Of a stretch of 64,000 nt of DNA, positions 41,115 to 50,364 are shown in pieces. Both the position numbers and the translations under genes were made by a program. This stretch comes from Gracilaria caudata (Eukaryota > Rhodophyta > Florideophyceae > Gracilariales > Gracilariaceae): the NCBI GenBank assembly GCA_030374735.1, contig JASCIV010000014.1:19310-83309 (forward strand), written 5' to 3'. The notes beneath the pieces were generated by a model. It was given only the letters and a program-made list of their open reading frames with translations, searched no databases and was not told the DNA's origin. How positions within the stretch are numbered: position 1 is the first letter of the stretch; the number at the start of each line of letters is the position of its first letter.

Positions 41115-41628
41115 ACAACAACAAGAGCAAGAGCAAGAACAACCGATGGTTACGATTGAACGACGCATTCGACGCACGCACGCGGACGGGCGAGTGCAGG
41201 TGGTGACGCGACGCGTGCGCGTGCGCGCGGAACGCGTGCTCGGAAACGGCGACGTGATTGTGAAGCGTCGCGTGACCAGACAGCGAGCGGAAGGTGGAGG
41301 CACCGAAGTGATGACCGTGCGTCAGCTCATCTCCAAGAAGAACGTGGATGCGCAGCGCGCTGGCGAAGAGCGCGCGCAGCGCGCCGAGCAGCGAGCGCTG
41401 CGTGCTGGTTCTCGACGCGTGCGACGCTCGTCGTCGCTGCCGCAGGTGAACACGCCGTGCGAGGAGGGAGAACGCTCGCGCGCGCTGTCGTACGCGGAGG
41501 CAGACTCGGTGCGCGCGACGGATCACGTTGTGAAGGAGCGCGCCGGCGCACGCGACGCCAAACGCAACCCCGCGCGACGTCTCGACGCGCTACGCACATG
41601 GCTGCGTCTGCGACGCGCGCGCGTGTAG
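39436..41628 (+). CDS. Large low-complexity basic protein with Pro, ASPSPKA and Gln repeats
   Basis: 730 residues from the ATG at 39436, chosen for its strong context (ccacaATGg); open frame upstream starts only from GTG. Features in order: Pro/Arg/Ser-rich start with an 11-Pro run; a segment with real-looking complexity (VWSHTRFSSVAEATKWFETL, then QLDDKRAEQ); an acidic Ser-rich stretch; Ser/Arg clusters (SLSRMTRSRSFGRVGRLRSF); seven tandem heptapeptides ASPSPKA/ASPSRKA (40831-40977); a polyglutamine/Gln-Glu run (about 41077-41140); and a conserved-looking basic block (VTIERRIRRTHADGRVQVVT, then VKRRVTRQRAEGG). It ends in Arg-rich helices. No enzyme domain. The SPSPK repeats are likely phosphosites and the protein probably nuclear or cytoskeletal; this is inference. 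Third codon positions are almost all G/C. Confidence 0.65.
40831..40977 (+). repeat. Seven in-frame 21-bp repeats
   Basis: Seven units of gcgtcgccgtcaccaaaggca type encode ASPSPKA (four), ASPSRKA (two) and ASPSLTA (one). Low divergence between units suggests recent expansion or slippage. Confidence 0.95.
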
Positions 41629-41985
41629 CACGGCGCGCGCTGCGCGGCGGCTCGCGAGAGCGCGCAGTTTTTGTCTGTGCTCTCGCGGGGGTTGCTCCGA
41701 GGGCGCGCGCGCCAAGTCGCGCGAGCATCCCGATGCTGCGCGCCAAAAATTTGGGCGCCGCGCAGAACACGTAGCGCGCGGCACCGCGCCACGCTGTGGC
41801 GCACGCGCTGGCGTGGGGCGATGCGCGTCGTGGCGCGCGGTTTTTTTTTGCGCCGTGGGTGGGCGCTTTGGGGGGGCGGGGGCGGTGCGCGCGCGGGTTT
41901 GGTGGTGTACTTGTTTGCGAGAGCTGCGGCGCGCATCGCGCTGCAGCGGTGGCGGAGCGATGGCGAGCAGACGCGGCTGACGGAT

Positions 41986-43212
41986 ATGCCGCGCACTGAC
42001 GATGGCGACCTTCGTGGTGGAGACGCACCGCTGCTGCTTCCGCTGCGCGTGCCGCTGCGCGCGCGCGCGGGCGCGCCGCAGCAACGCGCCGCGCCGCGCG
42101 CGCCCGCACGCGCCGCTGTGAAGCGCGCGCGCGGCGCGGACGGCTCGGCGCGCACGAAGCGACGCCGAACGGCGGCGGCGCGCGCGCGCTCGCTGGACGC
42201 GCTCATTGTGGACAACGTGCTGCGCGCGTCGTCGCGCGTGCCGAGCAGCGGCGGCGGCGGTGCGCGCGCGATGGCGCGCGGGGTGATAGACGCGCGGCTG
42301 CGAGAGATTGTGGTGGACTGGCTGATGGAAGTGGGCGCGGAGTACGGCGCTTCTGCCACCACGCTGGCGCTGGCGGTCAACTACCTGGACCGCATGTTGC
42401 GCAGCTGCGCGCTGACGCGCCACTCGGTGCAGCCCGTGGCGGTGGTGTGTATGCTGCTGGCGTGTAAGATGGATCACTGTGAGCCGCCGTCCATGCTGGA
42501 CGGCGTGGCCATGTGCGATCGCTCCGCGGACACCGCTACGCTGCTGGCGCTGGAGACGTCCGTGTTGCTGCGTCTAAACTTTGAGCTCAACGTGTTCACG
42601 CCGTGTTCCGCGCTGCCCGTGCTGCTGCGGCAGCTTCTGCCGCGCGACAGCTACCAAAGCGCCATGGCGCTGGCGCACGTTCTGGCGCACGTGGCCATGC
42701 TGCTGTCGTCGCTGTCCGCGCGCGCGCCCGCCACCGTGGCGCTGGCGTGCGCGCTGCTGGCGATGCATCTGGTGCGCGCGTCGGACGACGCGGCGCTGGG
42801 CGAGTGCGCGCAGTGCGTGCGACGCGCCATGCACGCGCCGGCGGTGGTGGAGGTGGCGCTCATGGTGTGGCGCAAGTGGAGCGCGCTGTGGCACAGCGCC
42901 GACGCGCGCTCCACGCGATGGCTGCTGCGACGGTGGCCGCACGTGCGCCCGCACTCGTACGCCGAGCGCGGCGCGCCGCCGTTGACGGAGCGAGCGCTGC
43001 GCGACGCGCTGCTGGCGCGCATGCCGCGCGCGTGCGCGGCGGCCGCGCGCTCGTCGCTGCCGCTGCTGGCGGAGACGGAGGCGGGCGCGGAGGCGCAGAC
43101 GGAGGTGGGGGCGGAGGCGGAGGCGGAGGCGGAGACGGGGGTGGAGGTGGATGAGGAGGTGGATGAGGAGGCGGGCGCGGAAGTGAGGGCGGAGGTTGGG
43201 GAGCACGGTTGA
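41986..43212 (+). CDS. Cyclin (mitotic/A-B-like box), GC-rich
   Basis: 408 residues from the ATG at 41986 (MPRTDDGDLRG); an ATG at 41821 in the same frame is possible but would add a Gly/Arg-rich stretch unlike protein. After an Ala/Arg-rich N-terminus (KRARGADGSARTKRRR, possible nuclear signal), the cyclin N-box spans ~100-215: DARLREIVVDWLMEVGAEYG, LALAVNYLDRMLRS, VAVVCMLLACKMDHCEPPS and LLALETSVLLRLNFELNVFT. The Lys of LACK and the Glu of LALE correspond to the CDK-contacting pair. A weaker C-box follows (LAHVLAHVAMLLSSL). The tail is an acidic Glu/Ala/Val repeat (EVGAEAEAEAETGVEVDEEV) encoded by GGAGGC-type repeats at ~43071-43200. No LxCxE motif is seen near the start, so a D-type assignment is unsupported. 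It would activate a cyclin-dependent kinase. Confidence 0.85.
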   Translation: MPRTDDGDLRGGDAPLLLPLRVPLRARAGAPQQRAAPRAPARAAVKRARGADGSARTKRRRTAAARARSLDALIVDNVLRASSRVPSSGGGGARAMARGVIDARLREIVVDWLMEVGAEYGASATTLALAVNYLDRMLRSCALTRHSVQPVAVVCMLLACKMDHCEPPSMLDGVAMCDRSADTATLLALETSVLLRLNFELNVFTPCSALPVLLRQLLPRDSYQSAMALAHVLAHVAMLLSSLSARAPATVALACALLAMHLVRASDDAALGECAQCVRRAMHAPAVVEVALMVWRKWSALWHSADARSTRWLLRRWPHVRPHSYAERGAPPLTERALRDALLARMPRACAAAARSSLPLLAETEAGAEAQTEVGAEAEAEAETGVEVDEEVDEEAGAEVRAEVGEHG

Positions 43213-43537
43213 TGGCGGCTGGTGGCTCGCCGTGATGCGCTGGCGCGCTCGCATTGGCTCGCGTGGCGACGTGGCGCGCGCGCATGCGTTGCGCTGCATG
43301 TGTGCGTTGCGCGCTGCTGCGCCGCAGCTTTGTTCACCGTCGGTTTGTGTTGGCGAGCGCGCAATCTCCGCGAGACGCGTGCATGGCCATCATCGCAGTT
43401 GAGCTGGCTCCCCTTAAAAACCGCCTCGCTCCTTCGTGCCGGGGCTGCATGTCTCCCGCGCGTGTTGACTTCTTGCTGTTGTTTTCTAACTGCTCGTTCG
43501 TAAAAGAATAACTGCTCCAGCTTGACCAAAAAAGAGC

Positions 43538-44542
43538 ATGGCCGCCAACGGAAACGGACATAGTAATGGCGCCGCGGCGCACGGCTTGCCGGGCACTGCG
43601 TTTGCGGCGTCGCAGCCGGCGCCGACGGTGGCGCCGCTGGATGCTGGCGGAGAGGCGCGCACCGCTACGTACGCCACAAAGGTGGGCCTTGCGCAGATGC
43701 TCAAGGGCGGCGTCATCATGGATGTGGTCACGCCCGAGCAGGCGCGTCTGGCAGAGGCCGCCGGCGCGTGCGCCGTGATGGCGCTGGAGCGCATCCCCGC
43801 CGACATTCGTGCCAATGGTCAGGTGGCACGCATGTCTGACCCGGGCATGATCAAGAGCATTCAGAACGCGGTGTCCATCCCGGTGATGGCCAAGGCGCGC
43901 ATCGGGCACTTTGTGGAGGCGCAGATTCTGCAGGCTGTGGGCGTCGATTACGTGGACGAGAGCGAGGTGCTCACGCCGGCGGACGAGTTGCATCACATCG
44001 ACAAGCACGCGTTTGCGGTGCCGTTTGTGTGCGGCTGTCGCAACCTGGGCGAGGCGTTGCGTCGTATTGCGGAGGGCGCGGCGTTCATTCGCACCAAGGG
44101 AGAGGCGGGCACGGGCAACGTTGTGGAGGCCGTGCGCCACGCGAGAGAGGTGAACGCGCAGATCCGCCGCGCGAGCAGCACGCCGGACGACGAACTGTAC
44201 ACGTTTGCCAAGGAGATTGGCGCGCCGCTGGAGCTGCTGCGCCGCACCAAGCAGCTGGGAAGGCTGCCGGTGGTGCAGTTCGCCGCGGGCGGGGTGGCCA
44301 CGCCGGCGGACGCGGCGATGATGATGCAGCTGGGCATGGATGGTGTGTTTGTGGGAAGCGGCATCTTCAAGAGCGACAACCCCAAGAAGAGGGCCGAGGC
44401 GATTGTGAAAGCGGTGACCAACTTCAACAACCCCAAGATACTGGCGGCGGTGTCGGAGGACCTTGGCGACGCGATGGTGGGCATCGAGATGGACCAGCTG
44501 GTGCAGAAGTGGGCGGCCGACTCGCGGCACCAGACGCACTAG
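43538..44542 (+). CDS. PDX1: Pyridoxal 5'-phosphate synthase subunit PDX1
   Basis: 334 residues from the ATG at 43538. A ~45-residue Ala/Gly-rich N-terminal extension precedes the highly conserved TIM barrel starting [20 protein letters not shown]. Catalytic residues are present: D62 in MDV, K119 in VMAKARIGH (the Schiff-base lysine that takes the pentose phosphate) and K187 in [12 protein letters not shown] (second lysine). The C-terminal phosphate-binding [12 protein letters not shown] is intact. It makes pyridoxal phosphate from ribose 5-phosphate, glyceraldehyde 3-phosphate and ammonia delivered by the PDX2 glutaminase, in a cytosolic dodecamer. The 3' end is 82 bp from the converging PsbP-domain gene. 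It belongs to the GC-rich island and has G/C-ending codons. Confidence 0.98.
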   Translation: MAANGNGHSNGAAAHGLPGTAFAASQPAPTVAPLDAGGEARTATYATKVGLAQMLKGGVIMDVVTPEQARLAEAAGACAVMALERIPADIRANGQVARMSDPGMIKSIQNAVSIPVMAKARIGHFVEAQILQAVGVDYVDESEVLTPADELHHIDKHAFAVPFVCGCRNLGEALRRIAEGAAFIRTKGEAGTGNVVEAVRHAREVNAQIRRASSTPDDELYTFAKEIGAPLELLRRTKQLGRLPVVQFAAGGVATPADAAMMMQLGMDGVFVGSGIFKSDNPKKRAEAIVKAVTNFNNPKILAAVSEDLGDAMVGIEMDQLVQKWAADSRHQTH

Positions 44543-44624
44543 ACGCCGTGGTGCAGCGCGACGAGCTGCGCTTTCTTGACTTTTTGAGGATGTGTGTGTT
44601 TTTTTTTATTAACGACGTTCGCAG

Positions 44625-45387
44625 CTACTCCATGATTTGCAGCTTGTACGAGTCTGCCACGGCCCTCATCACCGGCTCGCTTGCCTTCCAGTTCTCTTCT
44701 CTGGCCTGCGCTGTGAGCGTGAGCAAGTACCTGCCCGGCTGCAATGAAAATACAGTGAGCAGATGTCTCTTCACGCCTCGAGAGGTGATTGTGTACTCGA
44801 AGATGTAAGCATTCTTGGTCGTGTCCGTCTCGTACGCAATGAGACTGCCCTCAATGTCCTTGCCTCTCTTGGGGATGATCGTTTCCTGCGACAGCGACAT
44901 TCAATTCCAGCACTTTGTTAGCCTCAAAACGCAGTCACTAAAGAAAAGAAAATGTCAAACAACGTACCAGCACATTGTCAAGCGTGCCGAAAGAGGTCAG
45001 CTTCTGAAAGTCGCCCGGCACGGGCGTGGCCACCATGTTTATGTTGGAATCACCGTCCTCATCGTTCACGAACACCGTGGCCACGCGGAAGGAGGAAAGC
45101 CCTGCCGTTGAGCGCGACCATCCTTGTGGCGGCGATGCGAACGAGTATCCGTACTCGTCGCTCTTCTCGAGCGCGCCCAGCTTCACGGCGCTGGCCTCGA
45201 CGGCGTGCGCGCGCTCCGAACGCGCGCTTGGAGCGGCGGCGAGTGCGGCCAGCAGCTGCAGCACTGAGCGCCGACTGAAGAGCGTGGGCGGGGCATGGGG
45301 CGGCTGGCACGGGGCGCAGGCGAGACGGGCGCGGTTCGCTTTTGCTGGCTGGTGAACAGCGCTGAGGTTGCACACAAACGCACACAT
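44625..45387 (-). CDS. PsbP-domain thylakoid lumen protein
   Basis: Two exons on the minus strand, join(44625..44885, 44968..45387) complemented, 226 residues; the 82-nt intron is GT-AG, phase 0 (donor after DNVL, acceptor before ETIIPK). Without splicing the frame stops a few codons past the donor. The ATG at 45387 starts a plastid transit peptide (MCAFVCNLSAVHQPAKANRA onward), followed by a twin-arginine thylakoid signal (FSRRSVLQLLAALAAAPSAR). The PsbP fold then follows: YGYSFASPPQGWSRS, the Asn-x-Asn strand SNINMVATPVP, TSFGTLDNVL, the strand NAYIFEYTITSRGVKRHLLT, and the closing LTLTAQAREENWKASEP. It belongs to the PsbP/PPD group of oxygen-evolving-complex and photosystem assembly proteins. 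Which member cannot be told. It shares a 312-bp upstream region with RIT1. Confidence 0.88.
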
Positions 45388-45699
45388 CTTCTCTACGCCG
45401 GTTGATGCTGATGCCGCATGCTGCCGAGCTCGTGAGCACACAACACCTCGCTCGAGCTTGAAGCCAACATTCAGAACGCCACGTGTCGCGGTTTAATTTC
45501 AGATGCACACAGCGTCCTGTCATGCCCCCGTCAAGTTCCGCCGCCGTCGTCTTCTCCACGACGTTGTCACGGTCTCCGCGAGCCGAACAGTGCGCGCCGT
45601 CAACAACAAACTTGCGTTATCTCTTCACGGTACAATGCGACGCCGTGCGGACTGTCCGCCGCAGTATTCACTTGCGCTGCTAGCACACCGTCACTGCTC

Positions 45700-47487
45700 A
45701 TGATGCCCACTCCAGCTACCGGCGTGAAGAGCCACACAGTCGAACATGCCCCCGATGAGCACCCCCACCAATCCTCACATCCTTTCACGTATCCCACGCG
45801 ATTAGGCGCAGCTGCTTACGATCAGAATCACATCTTGAAAAGCCTAAGAAAAGTGGAGCAGGGATTACGCGCACGACTGCTGTCCATTGCGCATGATGCT
45901 TGCATTGCGTTGCAAATCTATCAGTCTCTCTTTCCAGACGAGCACATCCCACTGTTTGCAAACGCGCGCGCGGGAAGCTGGTACGTGCCGCCATTACTCC
46001 GGGGCCAGTGCCCGACGTATACGGCTGCCTTCAAAAGCGCTGATGGTCATTATGGCCAGTGGAGCAGTTCTTTGAGAAGACCAAACATGCACGTTCTGCA
46101 GGCGGCTCTAGATTCTGGAGCTGTGGTGATTGTGGACGTAACACGCCGTGGAAAACGCTTCCCAGATAGCTTTATGAAGACTATTCCAATCTGGTGCGCC
46201 GTTATGAACAACATCGCGGGATTGTACTCATGTACATTGTGTCAAGATGCACAAAGCTTATGTGAGGACTGCGGTCGAATACATGTGCACCCAGATGTTC
46301 CTGAATCTGAGAGAGTGCACATTCAGAGCCGACTGCCGGAGTGGCTCAAGCACTGGCGTCGTTCCATCCACACGTTGCAAAGTGCAGTTCCTGTCTTGCA
46401 CAACTCGAACAAAAGGCGCCATGCAAAGCCGTTGCGTCCCATTTGGATTAGTCCACAAAGCAGCTTATGGCAACACGGTGTACCACTTCACGAATTAGAG
46501 TTCACACCCATTGTTTGCGTTTCTGCCAGCAAAGTGGTTCCAGACGGGGAACGATCTTTCATAGAACCATTGTTAAATCACCACAAAGTATGTGGTGTCG
46601 ATTTCCCGCCGCGGCCTGTCGGTTTTGCGTATGTTCAGGGGGCAGGAGATGATGAAGAAGCGTGGTGTTGTGGACTGTCCCCGCTTCTCTTTTGGGTCCA
46701 CTTTGAACGATTACTCACTGTGGCTTACGGAGAAGGACAACCTGGGAGTGCCATGCATATCGAGGACAAAATAAAGAAAGAGATTGCCTGCGTGATATCA
46801 GAAGCGAACACAGTCTCACAACCGTCGTACCACCTGAGGAACGAACCCCAAGGCCATGATATTGGTAGAAGCATATGGTCCTCGCGCATTATGTTACGGC
46901 GGACATCACTGCAGGATCTGCCCCATTTGCTTCGTCTGGCGTCGGCACAAGGGCTACACGTGATAGTCATGGGGGCAAGTTCTGACATGGTGCGCAAGAA
47001 CAACGAAGATTCGAAAAGTCAAACCGCTCTCACCTCTGGAGAAGTGGACTGGATGCCGTTAGTGGACAGAAAGGGTAAGATTGACTTCAAGTACGCATTT
47101 GGGAGGGCGCTAGGACCATGTCTGTCTCGCCTCCAAGAGTTCTGCTTAGAGAAAGAAAAGAACGTCTTAGTTTGCAGTACGGACAAGAAGGGTGACTGGT
47201 GTGCGGGGTTGGCAATTGCCTGGCTTGCTTGGCACTGTAAATCCACCCGAGGTGATCAAGACGGAGAACAATCCAAACTTGCACACCAAGCCGGTTACTC
47301 AGTTTCGTTTCCGAGAAAGGAACGAATTGGCTACATAGACAAAGAAAGGATTCACAGCATAATGCTTCATTTTATGAGTAGCTTCCCAGAGTTTGAGCTT
47401 TCTCGGGCGACACTCAAACAGCTCAACCGCTTTTTCAGCTCACCGTTTCCATCTTCGTCGCTGGTCACGGTAAACACAGACAAATAG
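45700..47487 (+). CDS. RIT1: Initiator tRNA 2'-O-ribosyl phosphate transferase RIT1
   Basis: 595 residues, single exon, from the first of two adjacent ATGs (45700, 45703). Family landmarks are clear: AGSWYVPPLLRGQCPTYTAA, FKSADGHYGQWSSSLRRPNM (about 111-130), VIVDVTRRGKRFPDSFMKTI followed by PIWCAVMN (about 143-170), and a C-terminal phosphatase-like fold with VLVCSTDKKGDWCAGLAIAW (the Cys-x5-Arg loop of dual-specificity phosphatases is altered here, with Cys-Ser-Thr-Asp-Lys-Lys-Gly). RIT1 attaches phosphoribose to A64 of initiator tRNA so that it is used only for initiation and not elongation; the enzyme occurs in fungi, plants and algae. Length is slightly above that of yeast Rit1. Divergent from the PsbP-domain gene. 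Confidence 0.93.
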   Translation: MMPTPATGVKSHTVEHAPDEHPHQSSHPFTYPTRLGAAAYDQNHILKSLRKVEQGLRARLLSIAHDACIALQIYQSLFPDEHIPLFANARAGSWYVPPLLRGQCPTYTAAFKSADGHYGQWSSSLRRPNMHVLQAALDSGAVVIVDVTRRGKRFPDSFMKTIPIWCAVMNNIAGLYSCTLCQDAQSLCEDCGRIHVHPDVPESERVHIQSRLPEWLKHWRRSIHTLQSAVPVLHNSNKRRHAKPLRPIWISPQSSLWQHGVPLHELEFTPIVCVSASKVVPDGERSFIEPLLNHHKVCGVDFPPRPVGFAYVQGAGDDEEAWCCGLSPLLFWVHFERLLTVAYGEGQPGSAMHIEDKIKKEIACVISEANTVSQPSYHLRNEPQGHDIGRSIWSSRIMLRRTSLQDLPHLLRLASAQGLHVIVMGASSDMVRKNNEDSKSQTALTSGEVDWMPLVDRKGKIDFKYAFGRALGPCLSRLQEFCLEKEKNVLVCSTDKKGDWCAGLAIAWLAWHCKSTRGDQDGEQSKLAHQAGYSVSFPRKERIGYIDKERIHSIMLHFMSSFPEFELSRATLKQLNRFFSSPFPSSSLVTVNTDK

Positions 47488-48289
47488 ATCGGATCATGAG
47501 TCTCGGTGAGAGGCACTCCTAGCGTGCTCTTCGCCGAGAAATGCAGGGAGTCGATTCCAGATACGGTATACCCTAAAATATTACTACCTTCTGGTATATT
47601 CCGGTTCTTTCGAAACCTTCATAGCTATAGCTGTTGGAGGATCCTCCAAGGCTAGTCCGTACAACAGGCTTTCATTTTCACGATCGTGTGACTGAGACCA
47701 CATGCTCAACATGCTCAACCGTTATGGAGTCACTTCGAATTTACAAATAGCATCGTCTGAAGGTTCACTCGAGGAACCTTTGTGCTGGAATAGAGTTCCG
47801 TTTTCGCTTCACACTTGTGTGGGAATCTCGTAGAAGGGGACGTAATTGTAAAGAAAGCCGGTGCTGATACCTGCAGTTTCCGAGAAGAGCACGGTTTGCA
47901 TGATTTTAGAAGGTTGCAGATAATTACAACGGCGATGCACAATGTTTTTTTCTGTGTGATGGGCTCGGAGAATATAACACTTGCTTGACTATACAAACAC
48001 GCTGTTCCCTTCTGCGGAGGCAAACTGCCATTTGGAGATATTCTTACATATTTCAGTGGTCACTTGCTTATACGTTAACTCGAAACTGTGCAAGAAGAGA
48101 TTAGAATCTTTTAGTTATGGCGATAGGGTGGTAAACAAAGAAGGTAAAGCAATTGTACACTGTTGATTAGTAGCATATTAGGTTGCAATATCGTGTTCCG
48201 GGAGACTTTGTACACGAACATAAAGAATTGTAAACTTCCCGTGTGGGAACCGTCATGGTTTGTGCGAAAACAAAGATTAAGCCCAAAAA
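47488..48289. other. Intergenic between converging genes, no gene seen
   Basis: 800 bp of modest composition with only short frames. It holds the 3' UTRs of RIT1 and LIN9; no structural RNA was recognised. Confidence 0.5.
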
Positions 48290-49921
48290 CTACGTACTGT
48301 CACTGGAGCTGGTGTCCAAGACTCTAGCAGCAGCGTGAATAGCGTCAATTGCTTCAGAGTTGGCTGGGAAGCGAGATCGCAACCCATCAATAAGCTCATC
48401 GACACAATGGAGGTCACGCGTGGTGCGTGCCCGGATGAGCACAGCAACGCAGGCGCTGACGCACTCCATGACATCCGCACGGACCGGGGTGGGAGCTGAC
48501 TTGATCCCATTTTCAGGATGCAGCTTTGCGAGCGCAGCTTTGGTGAGAGCTTTAGCTAACAAGGCTGTGCCAGTGGCGCTACGAAACTCAACGTTTTTAG
48601 CCATGTTCTCTGGGCGTAATTGAGGTGATCGTGGCACGGTCCCCCCAGGAGAACCGCCTTCCCTCTTTGTCAGGATTGGGGAGGCAGGGCCCATCTTGAG
48701 CAAGGATACAGGCGCAGCAGACTGATACTTCTGTGGCGTCTCATCGAATTTCGCTGATTCCATATCCGCACTGATATATAGGTTCGGCGGAGATGGATGT
48801 GGGGTGGAGCGATCAGGCTCAATGTGCATGTTGATCTCGGCGTTGACTTGGTCGAGAGCGGCGAGAATGGAATCGAATTTGGCCTGAGTGGCGGCAGATG
48901 GCGGTTCTCCCGGTGTGGTGGTAGTGGACACCGCATCATTGAGCAATTTCAAGGAGGAAAGGAGCTGCTCCTTACGATCGAGGAGTTGCATCGATTCAGC
49001 GATTCGATGGAAATCAACCTCACACTCATAGCCTTCAGCACACTCGCTTTTAACTTCAAGTGTCTTGCGAGGCGATATGAGCGTGGGTCGCGGCGATTGA
49101 TACAACTGAATAACGCTTTGTGAAGCTTCGGGAAACTGGGAAAAGTCGAACACGGGTGTTGGCATGACAGATGGGGAGAAAGGAAATGGCGGTGAACTGG
49201 GAGAGCGCGTTAGGGAATGAGCGTTTGGTAGCAGTGGGGAATGAGCAAGAGAATCGGAAGCACTGGACGACGACGGGTGCAGCATGACATCCAAGTCTGA
49301 CACAATGCGTTCCGTGGCGTCATCTTGAAAGCGAATACGGTTCTGACTATCGGCTTCCAAAGAGAGGAAAATTGCTGGACGAATGTGCAGCTGAGCCAGT
49401 TTCTGGCCATTGAGCGGGGAAGAAAACGTGCGGACGAGAACCTGGGCACCGCGCTGCAGCGGAGTTGGAGGGGCACATCGATGGCGCGACCACCAGTTCT
49501 GCGGCAGTGTATCGCCGGTAGTAGGGTCGGTGGAAGGAAGCAAATCGAGACCGCGCAGCACACGACGCGCATCGTTGCGAAACATAGCAAGCTCCTGACG
49601 CTCAGCGAATAAGAAGGCGGAGGAGAAGCGACGCGGCTGCACAAAACCGCCAGGCAACATGTTGCACATGGCGGCGCGAATACGCGCCAATTGCAGACGA
49701 GTGAGGCGAGCCGAAAGCATATCGGAGAGTTGCACCATACGACTAGCCACGACGGCGTGGAAGTCGGAGTGGGTGAAGTATGGCTCGTCGATTGCGCTCT
49801 GAAACCACTCGGCATGCGCCCAGTGCAATGCGCGAGGCGAGGCTGCGACGCGCTCAGCGGCGGACGGCGAGCGCGCGCGCTTCTTGGGTGGCGGCTGCGG
49901 AGGCGCACTCTTCCGACGCAT
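48290..49921 (-). CDS. LIN9: LIN9/ALWAYS EARLY-like DREAM complex subunit
   Basis: 543 residues from the ATG at 49921. A basic start (KKRARSPSAAERV) precedes the DIRP domain (about 37-125): EWFQSAIDEPYFTHSDFHAV, RLTRLQLARIRAAMCNML and QPRRFSSAFLFAERQELAMF, matching the W-x-x-(S/A)-x-I-D-x-P-(Y/F)-F and P-R-R-x-S-x-x-F signatures. The next block (RGAQVLVRTFSSPLNGQKLA, then LHIRPAIFLSLEADSQNRIR) fits the chromatin-facing middle region of LIN9/Mip130/ALY. The rest is Ser/Pro-rich with a C-terminal helical part (ADVMECVSACVAVLIRARTT). LIN9 scaffolds the MuvB core that represses or activates cell-cycle genes with E2F and MYB. Plant-type SANT or Tudor domains in front of DIRP are absent. It is divergent from the UBL-Trx gene. 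Confidence 0.88.
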   Translation of the reverse strand: MRRKSAPPQPPPKKRARSPSAAERVAASPRALHWAHAEWFQSAIDEPYFTHSDFHAVVASRMVQLSDMLSARLTRLQLARIRAAMCNMLPGGFVQPRRFSSAFLFAERQELAMFRNDARRVLRGLDLLPSTDPTTGDTLPQNWWSRHRCAPPTPLQRGAQVLVRTFSSPLNGQKLAQLHIRPAIFLSLEADSQNRIRFQDDATERIVSDLDVMLHPSSSSASDSLAHSPLLPNAHSLTRSPSSPPFPFSPSVMPTPVFDFSQFPEASQSVIQLYQSPRPTLISPRKTLEVKSECAEGYECEVDFHRIAESMQLLDRKEQLLSSLKLLNDAVSTTTTPGEPPSAATQAKFDSILAALDQVNAEINMHIEPDRSTPHPSPPNLYISADMESAKFDETPQKYQSAAPVSLLKMGPASPILTKREGGSPGGTVPRSPQLRPENMAKNVEFRSATGTALLAKALTKAALAKLHPENGIKSAPTPVRADVMECVSACVAVLIRARTTRDLHCVDELIDGLRSRFPANSEAIDAIHAAARVLDTSSSDST

Positions 49922-50364
49922 GACGCACGAAAGCGAAGACGAGGCCGGGGTTCGTCAGGGCGGGATGCGGAGCGCGGCTTTGCCACGCGGAGAATGGCGC
50001 GCTTTTGCCTTGCGTTTTGGCAGGAGTAGCGACACAATCGCTGGAAACGCAACGCGCGAGCGACACGAAGCGCCAAGCGCTGCGCGAGAGCGCTCGCGCG
50101 CTCAAGTGCACCGCCAAAACCAGAAACCAATGCACGCACTTGCGCCTTGATCTGTGAGGCGCGCTGTCAGCACGTGGCTTACACACCACCCCACCACTCT
50201 CACTCGTGTCTGCGCTGGCCACACGTCACGCGCGCCAACCTTCCAGCTTCGATCTACAGCTTCGGGGGGAGAACAACCAGGCTGGCATTCGCATCGCCGG
50301 CATCGCCGACATCTCCGTCGCGCCGCATTAAATACCTTCATTCCCGAAACTTGCTTACCGCGTC

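Noticed and set aside
41327..43529. Long minus-strand frames (241-295 codons) opposite the cyclin gene
   Set aside because: They are made of Arg/Ala/His-rich low-complexity sequence, as expected from the reverse of GC-rich codons; they contain no domain, and the plus strand carries a clear cyclin box.
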